Source of the DNA: Streptomyces sp. WM6378
GTDB lineage: Bacteria > Actinomycetota > Actinomycetes > Streptomycetales > Streptomycetaceae
Length of the DNA: 64,000 bases
Reading direction: 5' to 3'
NCBI RefSeq assembly: GCF_001279695.1
Contig: NZ_LGDD01000257.1
Coordinates: forward strand, 21,671-85,670
A program made the translations under genes and the position numbers. The notes beneath the pieces were generated by a model, which saw only the letters and a list, made by a program, of their open reading frames with translations, had not been told where the DNA came from and did no database searches. Of the stretch, positions 52,059 through 61,729 are shown one piece after another (within the stretch, counting starts at the first letter, position 1; each line of letters starts with the position of its first letter).

Positions 52059-55000
52059 ATGCTCACGTTCAGGGTGCTCGGTCCCTTGGAAGTGACGGGG
52101 AACGGCGCGCCCGTCGAAGTGCAGGGACCTCAGCGCCGCATGATGCTCGCACGGCTGCTGGCCGCGCAGGGCCAAGTGGTGTCCGTCGAGAGTCTCATCG
52201 ACGGGCTCTGGGACGGGGTGCCTCCGCTGCGCGCCACGGGCGTCCTGCGGACCGTCGTCTTCGGTCTGCGCAAGGCTCTGGAGCCGGACCGGCCTCCGCG
52301 CACACCACCGCGGCTGCTGATATCCGCCCCCACCGGCTATGCCCTGCGGGTGCCCGAAGAAGCGGTGGACGCCTGGCGTTTCGAGGCTGCGGTGCGGGGG
52401 ACCCGCGCGAGCGGCACTCCCCCGGAGGCGGTGCTGCGGCAGCTCGACCGCGCGCTGACCATGTGGCGCGGCCCCGCCTACGCCGAGTTCGCCACCGCGC
52501 GCTGGGCCGCACGGGAGACGGCCCGGCTCGAAGAGTTCCGCGCACGGGCGGTGGAGCAGCGGGCCCAGGCGCTGATCATGCTCGGCCGTGCCGCCGAACC
52601 GCTGCCCGACCTCGAAGCGCAGGTCCTCGACCATCCGCTGCGCGAGGAGAGCTGGCGGCTGCTCGCGCTCGCCCTCTACCAGGCCGGGCGTCAGGGTGAC
52701 GCGCTTGCGGCGCTTCGCCGCGTCAGGCGCGTGCTGATGAACGACCTCGGAGTGGAGCCCGGCGCGGAACTGCGGCGCCTGGAGGCCGACGTCCTCGCTC
52801 AGGCTCCGCGCCTGGAGCCGGCCGCCGTCGCCCGGCCCACCGCGCAGCTCGCCCCCTCGGTCACGCCCGCCACCGCGCAGCTCACGCCCTCGGCGGCGAA
52901 CCTCGCCGCCCCGCCGTTCGTGGGGCGCGCGAACGAGCTGGGCCGCCTTGAGGAAGCCGCGACGGTGGCCGCCGCCGGGCGGCTGACCCTGGCCCTGGTC
53001 ACCGGCGAGCCGGGGGTGGGCAAGACGAGGCTGGTCGAGCAGGTCGGCGACGTACTCGCCCGGCGGGGCTGGACCTGTGTGCGGGGGCGTTGCCCGGAGA
53101 GCGGTGGCGCACCGGCCGCCTGGCCGTGGACCGAGCTGCTGTCCGAACTCGCGGCCGCCGGGCACGAGCCGCTCCCCGAATCGGCCCGGGTGCTGGCCCC
53201 GCTCCTGGAGAGCGCGTCCGCGCACACCTCCCACGACGCGACCGGCGGTCGATTCCGGATGCGTCACGCGGTCGTCAACCACCTCACTGCCACGGCCCGT
53301 ACGGCCCCGCTGCTCATCGTCATCGAGGACCTGCACCGGGCTGACGAGGAGACACTCGACCTGCTGGCCCACCTCGTCGGCGGTGCCGGCGCGGCGCCCA
53401 TCATGGTCGTGACGACGCTCCGGCCCCACGAGGAGTCGCCCGGGCTGCGGGACGCGCTCGGCCAACTCGCCCGCTACGCTCCGGTCCGCGTCGATCTTGC
53501 GGGACTGTCCGAGGGGGCCGTGGGCGAGCTCCTGCGGTCCGGGGCACCCGACCTGGACGAGGTCACGGTACGGGCGGTCGCCGAGCGGACCGGCGGCAAC
53601 GCGTTCTTCGTGTGCGAGACCGCGCGGCTGATCAGCGCGGCGGGCGCCGAGGACGCCCTCTCCCAAGTGCCCGCCGGGGTCCACGCGGTGGTCCGGCAGC
53701 GCCTCGCCCGGCTGCCCGAGACCGCCCAGGCCCTGCTGAGGCAGGCCACCGTACTCGGCCGCGAAGTCGACCTGGACGTCCTGGCCGCCATGACCGACAG
53801 CGACCCCGAGACCGTGGCCACCGCCGTCGAGACGGCCCTGGATGCGGGGCTGCTCGTGGAGGACGGCCCCGACCGGGTTCGCTTCGTGCACATCCTGGTG
53901 CGCGACGCCCTCTACGAGGAGGCTCCACAGCTGCGCCGTGCGCGCTGGCACGCCCGGGCCGGCACCGAGATCCAGCGGCTGCGCCCCGCCGAAGTGAGCC
54001 TGCTGGCCTACCACTTCCTGGCGGCCGGCGACCGGGCGACCGCCCCGCGCGCCGCACGGTATGCGAAGGCGGCCGCGGAACAGGCGGCCTGGCGGTTCGC
54101 CCACCGTGAGGCGGCCCGGCTGTGGCAGGAGGCCCTCGCGGCCCACGACCGCTCGGGGGTCCACGACGAACGGACCCGCCTCGGCCTCGTCATGGGCACG
54201 ATCAGAGCGCTCGCCCTTGCCGGTGACGTGGTAGCCGCGCGCGAGCGGCGCAACGCGGCCATCGCCGACGCCGAGCGGCTCGGCGACCCCCTGCTCACCG
54301 CGGACCTGCTCTCCGCCTTCGACGTGCCGACCGTCTGGACCAACCGCCGTTACGCGGCCAAGGACGAGCAGGTCGTGGCCGCGGCCGAGCGCGTCCTGCG
54401 CCTCCTGCCCGCGCACGCCGGGGAAGCGCGCTGCCGCGTGCTCACCACGCTGGCCCTTGAACTCGACGGCACCCAGGACGACCGGGGCCGGCAGGCCGCG
54501 CACCAGGCCGAGGCCCTCGCTCGCGGCCTGGACCGGCCGGACCTGCTCGCGCAGGCGCTCAACGCCCGGCACGCGCACGCCTACCACCGCGCGGGGCTCG
54601 CCCCCGAACGCCTTGCCATCGGCCGCGAGCTGCTGGCCCTCGGGCTCCGCCACGACCTGGCCGCCGTGGAGGTGCTGGGCCATGTGATCCTCGCCCAGGC
54701 GCATGCCGCGCTCGCCGAGCCGGAGACGGCCGATGAACACGCCGACGCGGTCGAGAGGTTGGCGGACCGCTACGACCTGCCGCTGCCGGGGACGCTGCTC
54801 GGCTGGTACCGGGCGATGCGGGTGTCGATCGCGGGCCGGTTCGCGGACGCCGACACCGCCTACCGCCGGACCACCGAGCGGCTCGGCGAGTCCTGGATGT
54901 GGGGCATCGAACGCGATCTGCTGCACTTCGCCCTGTTCTGCCTCTACATCCAGAACGGCACCCTGCTCGACCTGGCCGGCGAGGCCGACGAGCAGTACCA

Positions 55001-55412
55001 GCGCTGGGGCTCCAACTACGCCCGCGGCAAGGCCCTGATGCTGCTGGCCGAGGGCCACCCCGCACAGGCGCGCGCCGTCACCTCGGCGGCGCGGGAGCTG
55101 CCCCGCGACTATCTCCTTGAGGCGCGCCTCGGTCTCGCAGCCATCCTGGCCGTGTCCCTCGACGACCGTGAGATGGCCTCGTCGGTCTACGAGGAACTCC
55201 TGCCCGCCGCCGACTGCTTGGCCGGTGCGGGCAGCGGCGTGGTGACCCTCGGCCCGGTGTCCCACTACCTCGGCGAGCTCGCCCGCTGCCTGGGCCGGCC
55301 GGACCAAGCAGCCGCGCACCACCGCCACGCGCTGGCCATCGCCGAACGTACCGGTGCCCCGCACTGGGCCGAGGCCGCCCGGGCGGCCCTCACCCGCGGT
55401 GGACACGGCTGA
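52059..55412 (+). CDS. AfsR/SARP-family multidomain transcriptional regulator
   Basis: ATG at 52059 lies behind GCAGGAGG. The 1117-residue protein has four parts in order: an OmpR-type winged helix (MLTFRVLGPLEVTGNGAPVE, residues 1-95), a bacterial transcriptional activator domain (LDRALTMWRGPAYAEFATAR, ALALYQAGRQGDALAALRRV), an AAA-type ATPase (TGEPGVGKTRLVEQV Walker A near residue 318, LLIVIEDLHRADEETL Walker B), and a long helical TPR-like C-terminus. Such large SARPs activate secondary-metabolite or protease genes. The next gene, 168 bp downstream on the same strand, is snapalysin, a candidate target. Confidence 0.93.
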   Translation: MLTFRVLGPLEVTGNGAPVEVQGPQRRMMLARLLAAQGQVVSVESLIDGLWDGVPPLRATGVLRTVVFGLRKALEPDRPPRTPPRLLISAPTGYALRVPEEAVDAWRFEAAVRGTRASGTPPEAVLRQLDRALTMWRGPAYAEFATARWAARETARLEEFRARAVEQRAQALIMLGRAAEPLPDLEAQVLDHPLREESWRLLALALYQAGRQGDALAALRRVRRVLMNDLGVEPGAELRRLEADVLAQAPRLEPAAVARPTAQLAPSVTPATAQLTPSAANLAAPPFVGRANELGRLEEAATVAAAGRLTLALVTGEPGVGKTRLVEQVGDVLARRGWTCVRGRCPESGGAPAAWPWTELLSELAAAGHEPLPESARVLAPLLESASAHTSHDATGGRFRMRHAVVNHLTATARTAPLLIVIEDLHRADEETLDLLAHLVGGAGAAPIMVVTTLRPHEESPGLRDALGQLARYAPVRVDLAGLSEGAVGELLRSGAPDLDEVTVRAVAERTGGNAFFVCETARLISAAGAEDALSQVPAGVHAVVRQRLARLPETAQALLRQATVLGREVDLDVLAAMTDSDPETVATAVETALDAGLLVEDGPDRVRFVHILVRDALYEEAPQLRRARWHARAGTEIQRLRPAEVSLLAYHFLAAGDRATAPRAARYAKAAAEQAAWRFAHREAARLWQEALAAHDRSGVHDERTRLGLVMGTIRALALAGDVVAARERRNAAIADAERLGDPLLTADLLSAFDVPTVWTNRRYAAKDEQVVAAAERVLRLLPAHAGEARCRVLTTLALELDGTQDDRGRQAAHQAEALARGLDRPDLLAQALNARHAHAYHRAGLAPERLAIGRELLALGLRHDLAAVEVLGHVILAQAHAALAEPETADEHADAVERLADRYDLPLPGTLLGWYRAMRVSIAGRFADADTAYRRTTERLGESWMWGIERDLLHFALFCLYIQNGTLLDLAGEADEQYQRWGSNYARGKALMLLAEGHPAQARAVTSAARELPRDYLLEARLGLAAILAVSLDDREMASSVYEELLPAADCLAGAGSGVVTLGPVSHYLGELARCLGRPDQAAAHHRHALAIAERTGAPHWAEAARAALTRGGHG

Positions 55413-55509
55413 CGGCTGTCGAAGGCGCGCGAGCCGACTCCCCCACTCCGGCCGAACTCCGCGTGTTTCCAGTCAACTTGACGACTTCGGGCCTGGACCC
55501 CGCGCCCAA

Positions 55510-55552
55510 CTGTTGTCATGTCCGCGATGAACTTGTTTACTGCGGACAACAG
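55510..55552. promoter_or_regulatory. Imperfect inverted repeat upstream of snapalysin
   Basis: CTGTTGTCATGTCCGC at 55510 and GCGGACAACAG at 55542 pair with a five-base bulge. The site lies 28 bases upstream of the snapalysin ATG, where an operator would sit. Direct-repeat binding by the upstream AfsR-type protein cannot be confirmed from sequence. Confidence 0.4.
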
Positions 55553-55580
55553 CTGAGACTCAAGGAGGCGCAACAGTCTC

Positions 55581-56171
55581 ATGAGGAAGCGAACAGCCGT
55601 CCTGGCGGCACTCATCCCGGCCTTGCTGAGCACCACGACCGCCCTCGCTCCGGCCCACTCGGCGCCCCGCGCACCCGCAGCCGTGATCACCCTGACCTAC
55701 GACGCCGACGCGGCCGGCCCGTGGGCCGACGCGGTCAAGCAGGCCGTTCAGAACTGGAACGACGCGGTGCACAACGTGCGCCTGGAACCGGCGAGCACCC
55801 CCGGTTCGGCCGACTACGTCTACGAGGCGACGAGCGGCTGGCCGCAGACCACGCTGGGTCCGATCTTCCCCGGTGGCAGCGGTGACGTGCAGTTGGGCCA
55901 GCAAGCGGTGGACGAGGGCTACGACGCGATCCGGATCACGGCGCACGAGACGGGGCACATCCTGGGGCTGCCCGACGACTACAGCGGCCCGTGTTCGGAG
56001 CTCATGTCCGGCCACGGCCCCGGCACGTCCTGCACGAACGCCAAGCCCGATGCGGCCGAGGCGGCGCAGGTCGACAGCAACTACGCCGCCGGCGTGGCGG
56101 CGCCGCACCGTCAGCGCCACCGGGTGGTCATCGACATCTGGTCCGGCCGGATCCTCACCGGCTCACGCTGA
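55581..56171 (+). CDS. snpA: Snapalysin (M7 small neutral metalloprotease)
   Basis: This 196-residue pre-protein has a signal peptide (RKRTAVLAALIPALLSTTTA, cleavage near residue 27) and the zinc motif HETGHILGLPDDY (HExxHxxGxxD), the M7 hallmark in which an Asp is the third zinc ligand. Two Cys (GPCSELMS and GTSCTNAKP) form the conserved disulfide. It lacks the usual longer propeptide, being slightly shorter than S. lividans snapalysin. Secreted. In other species SnpR (a LysR regulator) lies next to it; here an AfsR-type regulator does. Confidence 0.92.
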   Translation: MRKRTAVLAALIPALLSTTTALAPAHSAPRAPAAVITLTYDADAAGPWADAVKQAVQNWNDAVHNVRLEPASTPGSADYVYEATSGWPQTTLGPIFPGGSGDVQLGQQAVDEGYDAIRITAHETGHILGLPDDYSGPCSELMSGHGPGTSCTNAKPDAAEAAQVDSNYAAGVAAPHRQRHRVVIDIWSGRILTGSR

Positions 56172-56294
56172 ACCGAGACCGATGCCCCCGTGGGCCGGTT
56201 GCGGCACGCGCTCCCGCCGGTGTCGTACGAGGGCGCTCCGGCGAACTGCCCACGCCGCCGGGCCGTTGGGGACGGACGGGCGGGGGCAGCCGGG

Positions 56295-57188
56295 TCAGTC
56301 GGCTGTGATCGCGTCCAGTTGGGCCCGCAGGTAGCTGTGCGAGTCGATGCCCCGTACGTCCGTGCCCGGGTCGCACTCGTAGAAGTACACGAGCGACAGC
56401 AGCTCTTCCGCCGGGGCGTCGGCGGGCGGCGGCAGCACCCGGTGGCGGCCCGATTTCCAGCGCCCGTCGGTCCAACGCGCCATCAGATCACCGATGTTGA
56501 CGGTCAGCGCGGCGGGATCGTACGGGGCGTCCTGCCAGCCGTGCCGGTCCGTGAAGATCTGGAGCCCGCCCTTGCCGTGCTGCCGGTCCAGGACCGTCAC
56601 CGTCCCGAAGTCGGTGTGGGGCCCGATCCGGAACTGGCCCGGCTGCGGGGCGCCGACGGTGTCCGTCCCGGGGTACCAGTTGATGTTGAACCCCCAGGTG
56701 GGGTGGCCGGTGTGCCGGGTGAAAAAGTCCTCGGGGCGGCCGAGGGCCACGGCCAAGAGGTCCAGGAGGCGATCGGAGAGCGCCTTCATCCCGGCGAGGT
56801 AGTCGTCGAGGAGCGGTCTGAGGTCCGGGACCTCGGCGGGCCAGGTGTTGGGCGCGAACCACTCCGCGTCGACGGCCGCGTCCCCGGTGGGGTGCTCGGC
56901 GGCGAAGGACAGCGACTCCTTCAGGTCCGGCGGGGTTTCGGTGCCCTCGGCGTAGCCATTGGCCTCGGCACCCGGGCCCAGCCATCCCCTTCCACCCACC
57001 TTCACGGCGTACGGCTGCTTGGCGGGGGCAGCGAGGTGGAAGAAGGCGCGGGCGGTCTCGCGGATGGCGGCGGGCAGCGACGGGTCGATGCCATGGCCGG
57101 TGACCAGGAGAAAGCCGGCGCTCTGGAGAGCACGGTCGATCCGGGCCGGGTCAGGGGCGGTCAGATCGACGGTGGGGATGAGGTCCAC
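56295..57188 (-). CDS. 2-oxoglutarate/Fe(II)-dependent oxygenase (isopenicillin N synthase-like)
   Basis: With GTG at 57188-57186 the product is 297 residues; longer frames have no ribosome site. The N-terminal DIOX_N domain (LIPTVDLTAPDPARIDRALQ) precedes the double-stranded beta-helix with Fe ligands HTDFGTVTVLD (His-x-Asp) and SGRHRVLPPP (distal His with 2-OG Arg). The closest family is plant-type 2-OG oxygenases of Streptomyces secondary metabolism and amino-acid hydroxylation. Substrate unknown. Monocistronic. Confidence 0.85.
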   Translation of the reverse strand: MDLIPTVDLTAPDPARIDRALQSAGFLLVTGHGIDPSLPAAIRETARAFFHLAAPAKQPYAVKVGGRGWLGPGAEANGYAEGTETPPDLKESLSFAAEHPTGDAAVDAEWFAPNTWPAEVPDLRPLLDDYLAGMKALSDRLLDLLAVALGRPEDFFTRHTGHPTWGFNINWYPGTDTVGAPQPGQFRIGPHTDFGTVTVLDRQHGKGGLQIFTDRHGWQDAPYDPAALTVNIGDLMARWTDGRWKSGRHRVLPPPADAPAEELLSLVYFYECDPGTDVRGIDSHSYLRAQLDAITAD

Positions 57189-57391
57189 GAGGGGAGGTCT
57201 CCCCCACCCCTCCGCCTCCCGAAACCCGGCCCCGCCGCCCCATCCGGTACGGAACATGTGCCGGCCGCAGGGCAGGCGTCTTGCGGCACCACCAACTGAG
57301 CACCCGTCAAGTTGCCACGATCCACGTCGAGATCATCTCGGTGTGATGGATCACTGAGTGACCCAGTACCGACAGGCCCTAACGTTGGTCC

Positions 57392-57940
57392 ATGCCCAGG
57401 ATGCCGTCACGTGTCGAACTATGCCCGCTCGCCCTCTCCGACCAGGACGAGTTCTGCACGCTCGTGCGGGCCAGCTCCGAGCTGCACCTGCCGTGGATGC
57501 GGCTCCCCGCGACCGCGGAGGAGTTCCAGGTCTGGATGCGCCGCTTCGACGACGGCGCCAATCGGGGCTATCTGATCCGGGTCCGGGAGACCGGCGCGGC
57601 CGCCGGTACGGTCAACATCAACTCGATCATCCGGGGCCGCTACCAGGGCGCGTCCCTCGGCTATGCGGCCTTCGCCCCGTCCGCAGGGTGCGGGTACATG
57701 ACCGAAGGGCTCACCGCCATCCTGCGGCACGCGTTCACCGACCTGCGGCTCCACCGCCTGGAGGCCAGCATTCAGCCGTCGAACAAGGCGTCCCTCGCCT
57801 TGGTCCAGCGGCTGGGCTTCCGCTACGAAGGGGTTTCGTCCGCCTACCTCTACATCGATGGAGCCTGGCGGGACCACGAACGCTGGGCCATCACCGCACC
57901 GACCCCCTGGACGCCCGATCCATCACTTCCCGAGGTCTGA
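57392..57940 (+). CDS. GNAT-family N-acetyltransferase (RimJ/RimL-like)
   Basis: This 182-residue protein has the GNAT acetyl-CoA motif region around AGCGYMTEGLTAILRHAFTD and the C-terminal HRLEASIQPSNKASLALVQR, LGFRYEGVSS, characteristic of RimJ-type ribosomal protein or small-molecule acetyltransferases. It starts at ATG 57392. Cytoplasmic. Substrate unknown. Confidence 0.9.
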   Translation: MPRMPSRVELCPLALSDQDEFCTLVRASSELHLPWMRLPATAEEFQVWMRRFDDGANRGYLIRVRETGAAAGTVNINSIIRGRYQGASLGYAAFAPSAGCGYMTEGLTAILRHAFTDLRLHRLEASIQPSNKASLALVQRLGFRYEGVSSAYLYIDGAWRDHERWAITAPTPWTPDPSLPEV

Positions 57941-58163
57941 GGGCGCGCGTCCACAGTGGATCGGGGTGGTGAGCGAGGAGGGTCGGCCACGGCCCGGAGC
58001 CGGGAAGCCTGCCGCCGACCTCTCACCTTGTGCGGAACGGTTGGTTCAACCGGGCGGTCCACTGCACCCGTTCGGGGCCATCAGCGACGACGCGGTCATA
58101 TGGTCTTCCCGCGGTCTGCTGTGATGACGCCATCCCGCTGTCGATGCCTGGGAGGGCCGCACC

Positions 58164-59564
58164 GTGAGACCCCGGGTCAAAAACTGGAGCATGGTGCTCG
58201 CCACGGCAGGCGCCATGACCATGGTGGCCGCGGCGACGATGCCCACATCGGCGCTGCCCGCCTCCTCAACAGTGCCCCTCCTCGCGGACACGGCGCTGGA
58301 AGCCGTGGCGGGGAAGGAACCGGCGGGCGGGCAGTGCACGACGAGCTGTCCCGTCGGGGCGTGCGGGGCCGCGGGTTCCTGGGGCGACCACCGGCCGCAC
58401 ACGATCGATGACGACGACAAGAGTCAACTGCCCATCCTCCGCGCGGACTTGGACACGGAGTCCGTAATGCCGTTGGCGGATCCCGCCGACTCTCTGACGA
58501 TCAGGCTGAGGGCGGACGGCCGACTGACGGACGTGAACGTCACCGACGCACAGGGGCGCCACCTCGCGGGCCGGACCAGCGACGACGGTGCTTGCTGGCA
58601 CAGCACGACACCGCTGCGCGCCGGCACCCGCTACCGCCTGCGAGCCGTGGCCGAGGACCAGGACGGCCTGCCCGGGCAGGCCAGTTGGGACCTGGAGACC
58701 GCGCCGTCGCCGCCGGGCAGCAGACTCACCGCCGCCTTCGGTCCCCCACCCGGCGTCTACGGAGTGGGGCAGCCCCTCGTCGCCGAACTGTCCCAGCCGG
58801 TCCCGGCAGCCGACCGCCAGGCACGAAAGCTCGTCGAACGGTCCCTGCAAGTGACGTCCCAGCCCGCCGTGGAGGGCTCGTGGCACTGGGTGGACGACAG
58901 CACGCTCCACTACCGGCCCAAGACGTACTGGCCCACCCACGCCGCCATCCAGGTCCGCAGCGGCCTAGACGGGATCCACGTCACCGGCAAGCTGTACGGC
59001 GGCCCCTCACAGCCGCTCACCCTCACCACTGGGGACCGGATCGAGGCCGTCACCGACGTCGCGGCACACGAGATGACCGTCAAGCGCAACGGCCACCCGG
59101 TCAGAACGATCGCGGTGACCACCGGTAAGCCGGGCTTCCGCACCCGCGGGGGCATCAAGGTGGTCCTGGGCAAGGAACTCACCGTACGGATGCGGGGCGA
59201 CTCCATCGGTATCGCCCGCGGCACCAGCGACTTCTACGACCTGCCCGTCTCCTACGCCACCCGCCTCACCTGGAGCGGCGAGTACGTCCACGCCGCCCCC
59301 TGGTCCCTCGAAGCCCAGGGCGCGGAGAACGTCAGCCACGGCTGCACCGGCATGTCCACCGACGACGCCGCCTGGTTCTACGACACCGTCCGCCCCGGCG
59401 ACATCGTCAACGTGATCGACGGCTACGGCGCCCCCATGACCGTCTTCGACAACGGCTACGGCGACTGGAACCTCACCTGGAAGCAGTGGCGTGCCGGGAG
59501 TTCCCTGACCGACGTCCCCCGCTACGCGACCACCACCGCCGCCCGCCTCCGCCCCACGCCCTGA
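58164..59564 (+). CDS. L,D-transpeptidase with Ig-like domains (YkuD)
   Basis: GTG at 58164 gives 466 residues. A long signal/anchor region (MVLATAGAMTMVAAATMPTS) is followed by Ig-like domains (DSLTIRLRADGRLTDVNVTD, PPPGVYGVGQPLVAELSQPV) and the YkuD domain with the active-site SHGCTGMSTDDAAWF (His, Cys). It cross-links peptidoglycan stems outside the membrane (3-3 bonds) and is insensitive to most penicillins. This is the domain order of mycobacterial LdtMt2-like proteins. Monocistronic. Confidence 0.92.
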   Translation: MRPRVKNWSMVLATAGAMTMVAAATMPTSALPASSTVPLLADTALEAVAGKEPAGGQCTTSCPVGACGAAGSWGDHRPHTIDDDDKSQLPILRADLDTESVMPLADPADSLTIRLRADGRLTDVNVTDAQGRHLAGRTSDDGACWHSTTPLRAGTRYRLRAVAEDQDGLPGQASWDLETAPSPPGSRLTAAFGPPPGVYGVGQPLVAELSQPVPAADRQARKLVERSLQVTSQPAVEGSWHWVDDSTLHYRPKTYWPTHAAIQVRSGLDGIHVTGKLYGGPSQPLTLTTGDRIEAVTDVAAHEMTVKRNGHPVRTIAVTTGKPGFRTRGGIKVVLGKELTVRMRGDSIGIARGTSDFYDLPVSYATRLTWSGEYVHAAPWSLEAQGAENVSHGCTGMSTDDAAWFYDTVRPGDIVNVIDGYGAPMTVFDNGYGDWNLTWKQWRAGSSLTDVPRYATTTAARLRPTP

Positions 59565-59710
59565 TCCCGCCATCCCGCACACCCCAGGACGGGACAACGG
59601 GGTCACCGATCCACCCCCCACGCCGATGATGTCCCTCGCACCGGAACAGGCTCATTGCGAGACTGGGTCGTTCCCGGATTCGGCCGGGCGTCAGAAGAGA
59701 AGAGGCGATC

Positions 59711-60490
59711 ATGGGTGAACTGGACGGCAGGACCGCGCTGGTGACGGGCGGCTCGCGTGGGATCGGGCGCGCGGTCGCGCTGCGGCTCGCCGCCGACGGG
59801 GCGTTGGTCGCGGTCCATTACGGAGACAACGACGCGGCCGCCGCGGAGAGTGTGGCGCGGATCGCCGAGGCCGGCGGGCGGGCGTTCGCGGTGCGGGCCC
59901 GGTTCGGCGAGCGCGGTGCGGTGGACCGGCTGTTCGAGGGGCTCGCCGCCGGCCTGGCGGACCACGGCGCGGACGGCCTGGACATCCTGGTCAACAACGC
60001 GGGCATCCACTCGACCAGTTCGATCGGGAAGCTCACCGAGGAGGAGTTCGAGCGGCTGCTGGCCATCAACGTGAGCACGCCGATTTTCGTGGTCCAGCGG
60101 GCACTGCCGCTGCTGCGCGACGGCGGACGGATCGTCAACATGGGCTCGGCCGCCACCCGGATCGCGAACCCCCTCCAGATCGGCTACACCGTCAGCAAGG
60201 CGGCGCTGGCCGCCCTCGGGCCGTCGCTCGCCAACGAGCTGGGCCGACGGGGGATCACCGTGAACACGGTCGAACCCGGGGTGGTGCTGACCGACCTGAT
60301 CGCCCACTACGCCGCGGTCCCCGAGGCGGTCGCCGGACTTGAGGCGATCACCGCGCTCGGCCGGATCGGCCAGCCGGAGGACGTCGCAGACGTGGTGGGC
60401 TTCCTGGCGGGCCCACAGGGTCGCTGGGTGACCGGCCAGACCATAGACGTCTCCGGCGGCACCTACCTCGGACCCATCGCGGCCGGGTGA
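59711..60490 (+). CDS. Short-chain dehydrogenase/reductase
   Basis: This 259-residue classical SDR has LVTGGSRGIGRAVALRLAAD, LDILVNNAGIHS (NNAG), SAATRIANPLQIGYTVSKAA with the catalytic Ser-Tyr-Lys, and VTGQTIDVSGGTYLGPIAAG at the end. It probably reduces or oxidises a ketone/alcohol with NAD(P). It starts at ATG 59711, seven bases after GAGGCG. Monocistronic or with the following gene. Confidence 0.9.
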   Translation: MGELDGRTALVTGGSRGIGRAVALRLAADGALVAVHYGDNDAAAAESVARIAEAGGRAFAVRARFGERGAVDRLFEGLAAGLADHGADGLDILVNNAGIHSTSSIGKLTEEEFERLLAINVSTPIFVVQRALPLLRDGGRIVNMGSAATRIANPLQIGYTVSKAALAALGPSLANELGRRGITVNTVEPGVVLTDLIAHYAAVPEAVAGLEAITALGRIGQPEDVADVVGFLAGPQGRWVTGQTIDVSGGTYLGPIAAG

Positions 60491-60713
60491 TCCGCCCGGG
60501 AACACGGACCGGGGCCCCCGTTATGTAGCGAGGCGTCCAGGGTTCGGATCTCGTCGAGGCACGGTGCGATCAAGCCAGATTCCCTCTGGTTGCGAGTGGC
60601 GGGATCACCTGGAGGGGGTGGTTCCTGTTGGGTCTTTCGCCAGAGGTCGTCCATCGCTCCGTGTCTCGCGGGGCGGCGGACGGCTGTCACCGAGAGAGGA
60701 ACGACCACCGCCG

Positions 60714-61493
60714 ATGAATCTCAGCCGCACCGTCGCGCGGGCCGCGACCGCCGCCGCCCTCGCCGCCGCCCTCAGTACAGTCGCCGTCCACGGAGCCGAA
60801 GCAGGGCCCCTGACCGACAGGACGAACAAGGCCCACCTCCTCAACCGGCCTGCGGACGACGGGGGTTGGAGCGGTGAGGGCCTGTCGCTGAAGCCCGCCG
60901 ACAATGCCGCGGTCAACGCGTTCTACGACCGGGCGACGAAGGCCGAGCAGACCATCAGCCCCCAGGTGCGGACGGCCGCCTGGATCAGCGGCGCCGAACT
61001 CATCGGCTTCGACTACCGCCTCAAGTCACCCGACTCGCTCAAGCGCAAGGTCGCCACCTCCCTCAAGGAACACCCCGGCCAGGAGGTCAACGAGGCGCTG
61101 GCCGAGATCAAGGACTCCGTGCGCTACACCCTCCAGTGGCCGGACGATCGCTACACCAAGGGCGTGACCGTCGCCTCCGAGGTGCTCTCCGCCTGGGGCA
61201 ACGAGAGCACCAAATGGTCCAACACCTGGGCCCGCGACAAGGGCTACAAGGCCATCAACTCCGCCTGGCGAGCGCCCAGTTCGCAGCACGTCTTCGAGGT
61301 CCAGTTCCACACGCCCGCCAGTAAGAACGCCCAGGAAGTCACCCACAAGCTCTACGAGGAACAGCGCCTGCCCTCCACCAGTCCCGAACGCGCCCGCGAC
61401 CTCCAGGCCGAGCAGGACGCGATCTTCGCCGCCGTCCCCGTGCCCTCGGGCGCCGACCGCCTGACCGCGCCGGCAGCCGTGCCCGTCGGCTGA
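60714..61493 (+). CDS. Secreted RelA/SpoT-like ATP nucleotide 3'-pyrophosphokinase
   Basis: From the ATG at 60714 the product is 259 residues with a clear signal peptide (ATAAALAAALSTVAVHGAEA). The catalytic signature of alarmone synthetases follows: FDYRLKSPDSLKRKV (R-x-K-x-x-x-S, for ATP binding), IKDSVRYTLQWPDD (D...R), and FEVQFHTPASKN (E-x-Q-x-x-T). Closely related Streptomyces exoenzymes (ATP nucleotide 3'-pyrophosphokinase) transfer pyrophosphate from ATP to the 3'-OH of ATP, ADP or GTP outside the cell. The C-terminal HKLYEEQRLPSTSPERARDL is shared with those. It stands before a macrolide glycosyltransferase gene. Confidence 0.85.
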   Translation: MNLSRTVARAATAAALAAALSTVAVHGAEAGPLTDRTNKAHLLNRPADDGGWSGEGLSLKPADNAAVNAFYDRATKAEQTISPQVRTAAWISGAELIGFDYRLKSPDSLKRKVATSLKEHPGQEVNEALAEIKDSVRYTLQWPDDRYTKGVTVASEVLSAWGNESTKWSNTWARDKGYKAINSAWRAPSSQHVFEVQFHTPASKNAQEVTHKLYEEQRLPSTSPERARDLQAEQDAIFAAVPVPSGADRLTAPAAVPVG

Positions 61494-61583
61494 CGAGGGC
61501 CCACCTCGGGGGGGGGACGTGAAGTGAGGTCGTGCGCGGGAGAGGGCACGGGCGCGCGTGCAATCGCGCCCGGGTGCGCCGAC

Positions 61584-61615
61584 CGGGTGTGGGGTGCTTT
61601 CGCGCCCCACACCCG
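61584..61615 (+). terminator. Hairpin terminator after the pyrophosphokinase gene
   Basis: CGGGTGTGGGG and CCCCACACCCG form an 11-base-pair perfect stem with a ten-base loop 91 bases beyond the stop codon. It separates this gene from the glycosyltransferase gene. Confidence 0.75.
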
Positions 61616-61729
61616 CACGAGAGTGCCCCGGGCACCGCGCGATGCGCTGCGTTTTGCGCTCTGCCCGTTGCCGAGTCGGGCTGATCGGCGTTTCCCTGAC
61701 GTAGCCCTCATATTCAAGGAAGTCCTGAT

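Noticed and set aside
52056..55406. A 1116-residue open frame antisense to the AfsR-type gene
   Set aside because: It is a GC-rich mirror of the regulator gene. Its product is low-complexity Gly/Arg/Pro without domains, whereas the plus strand encodes a full AfsR domain order with a ribosome site.
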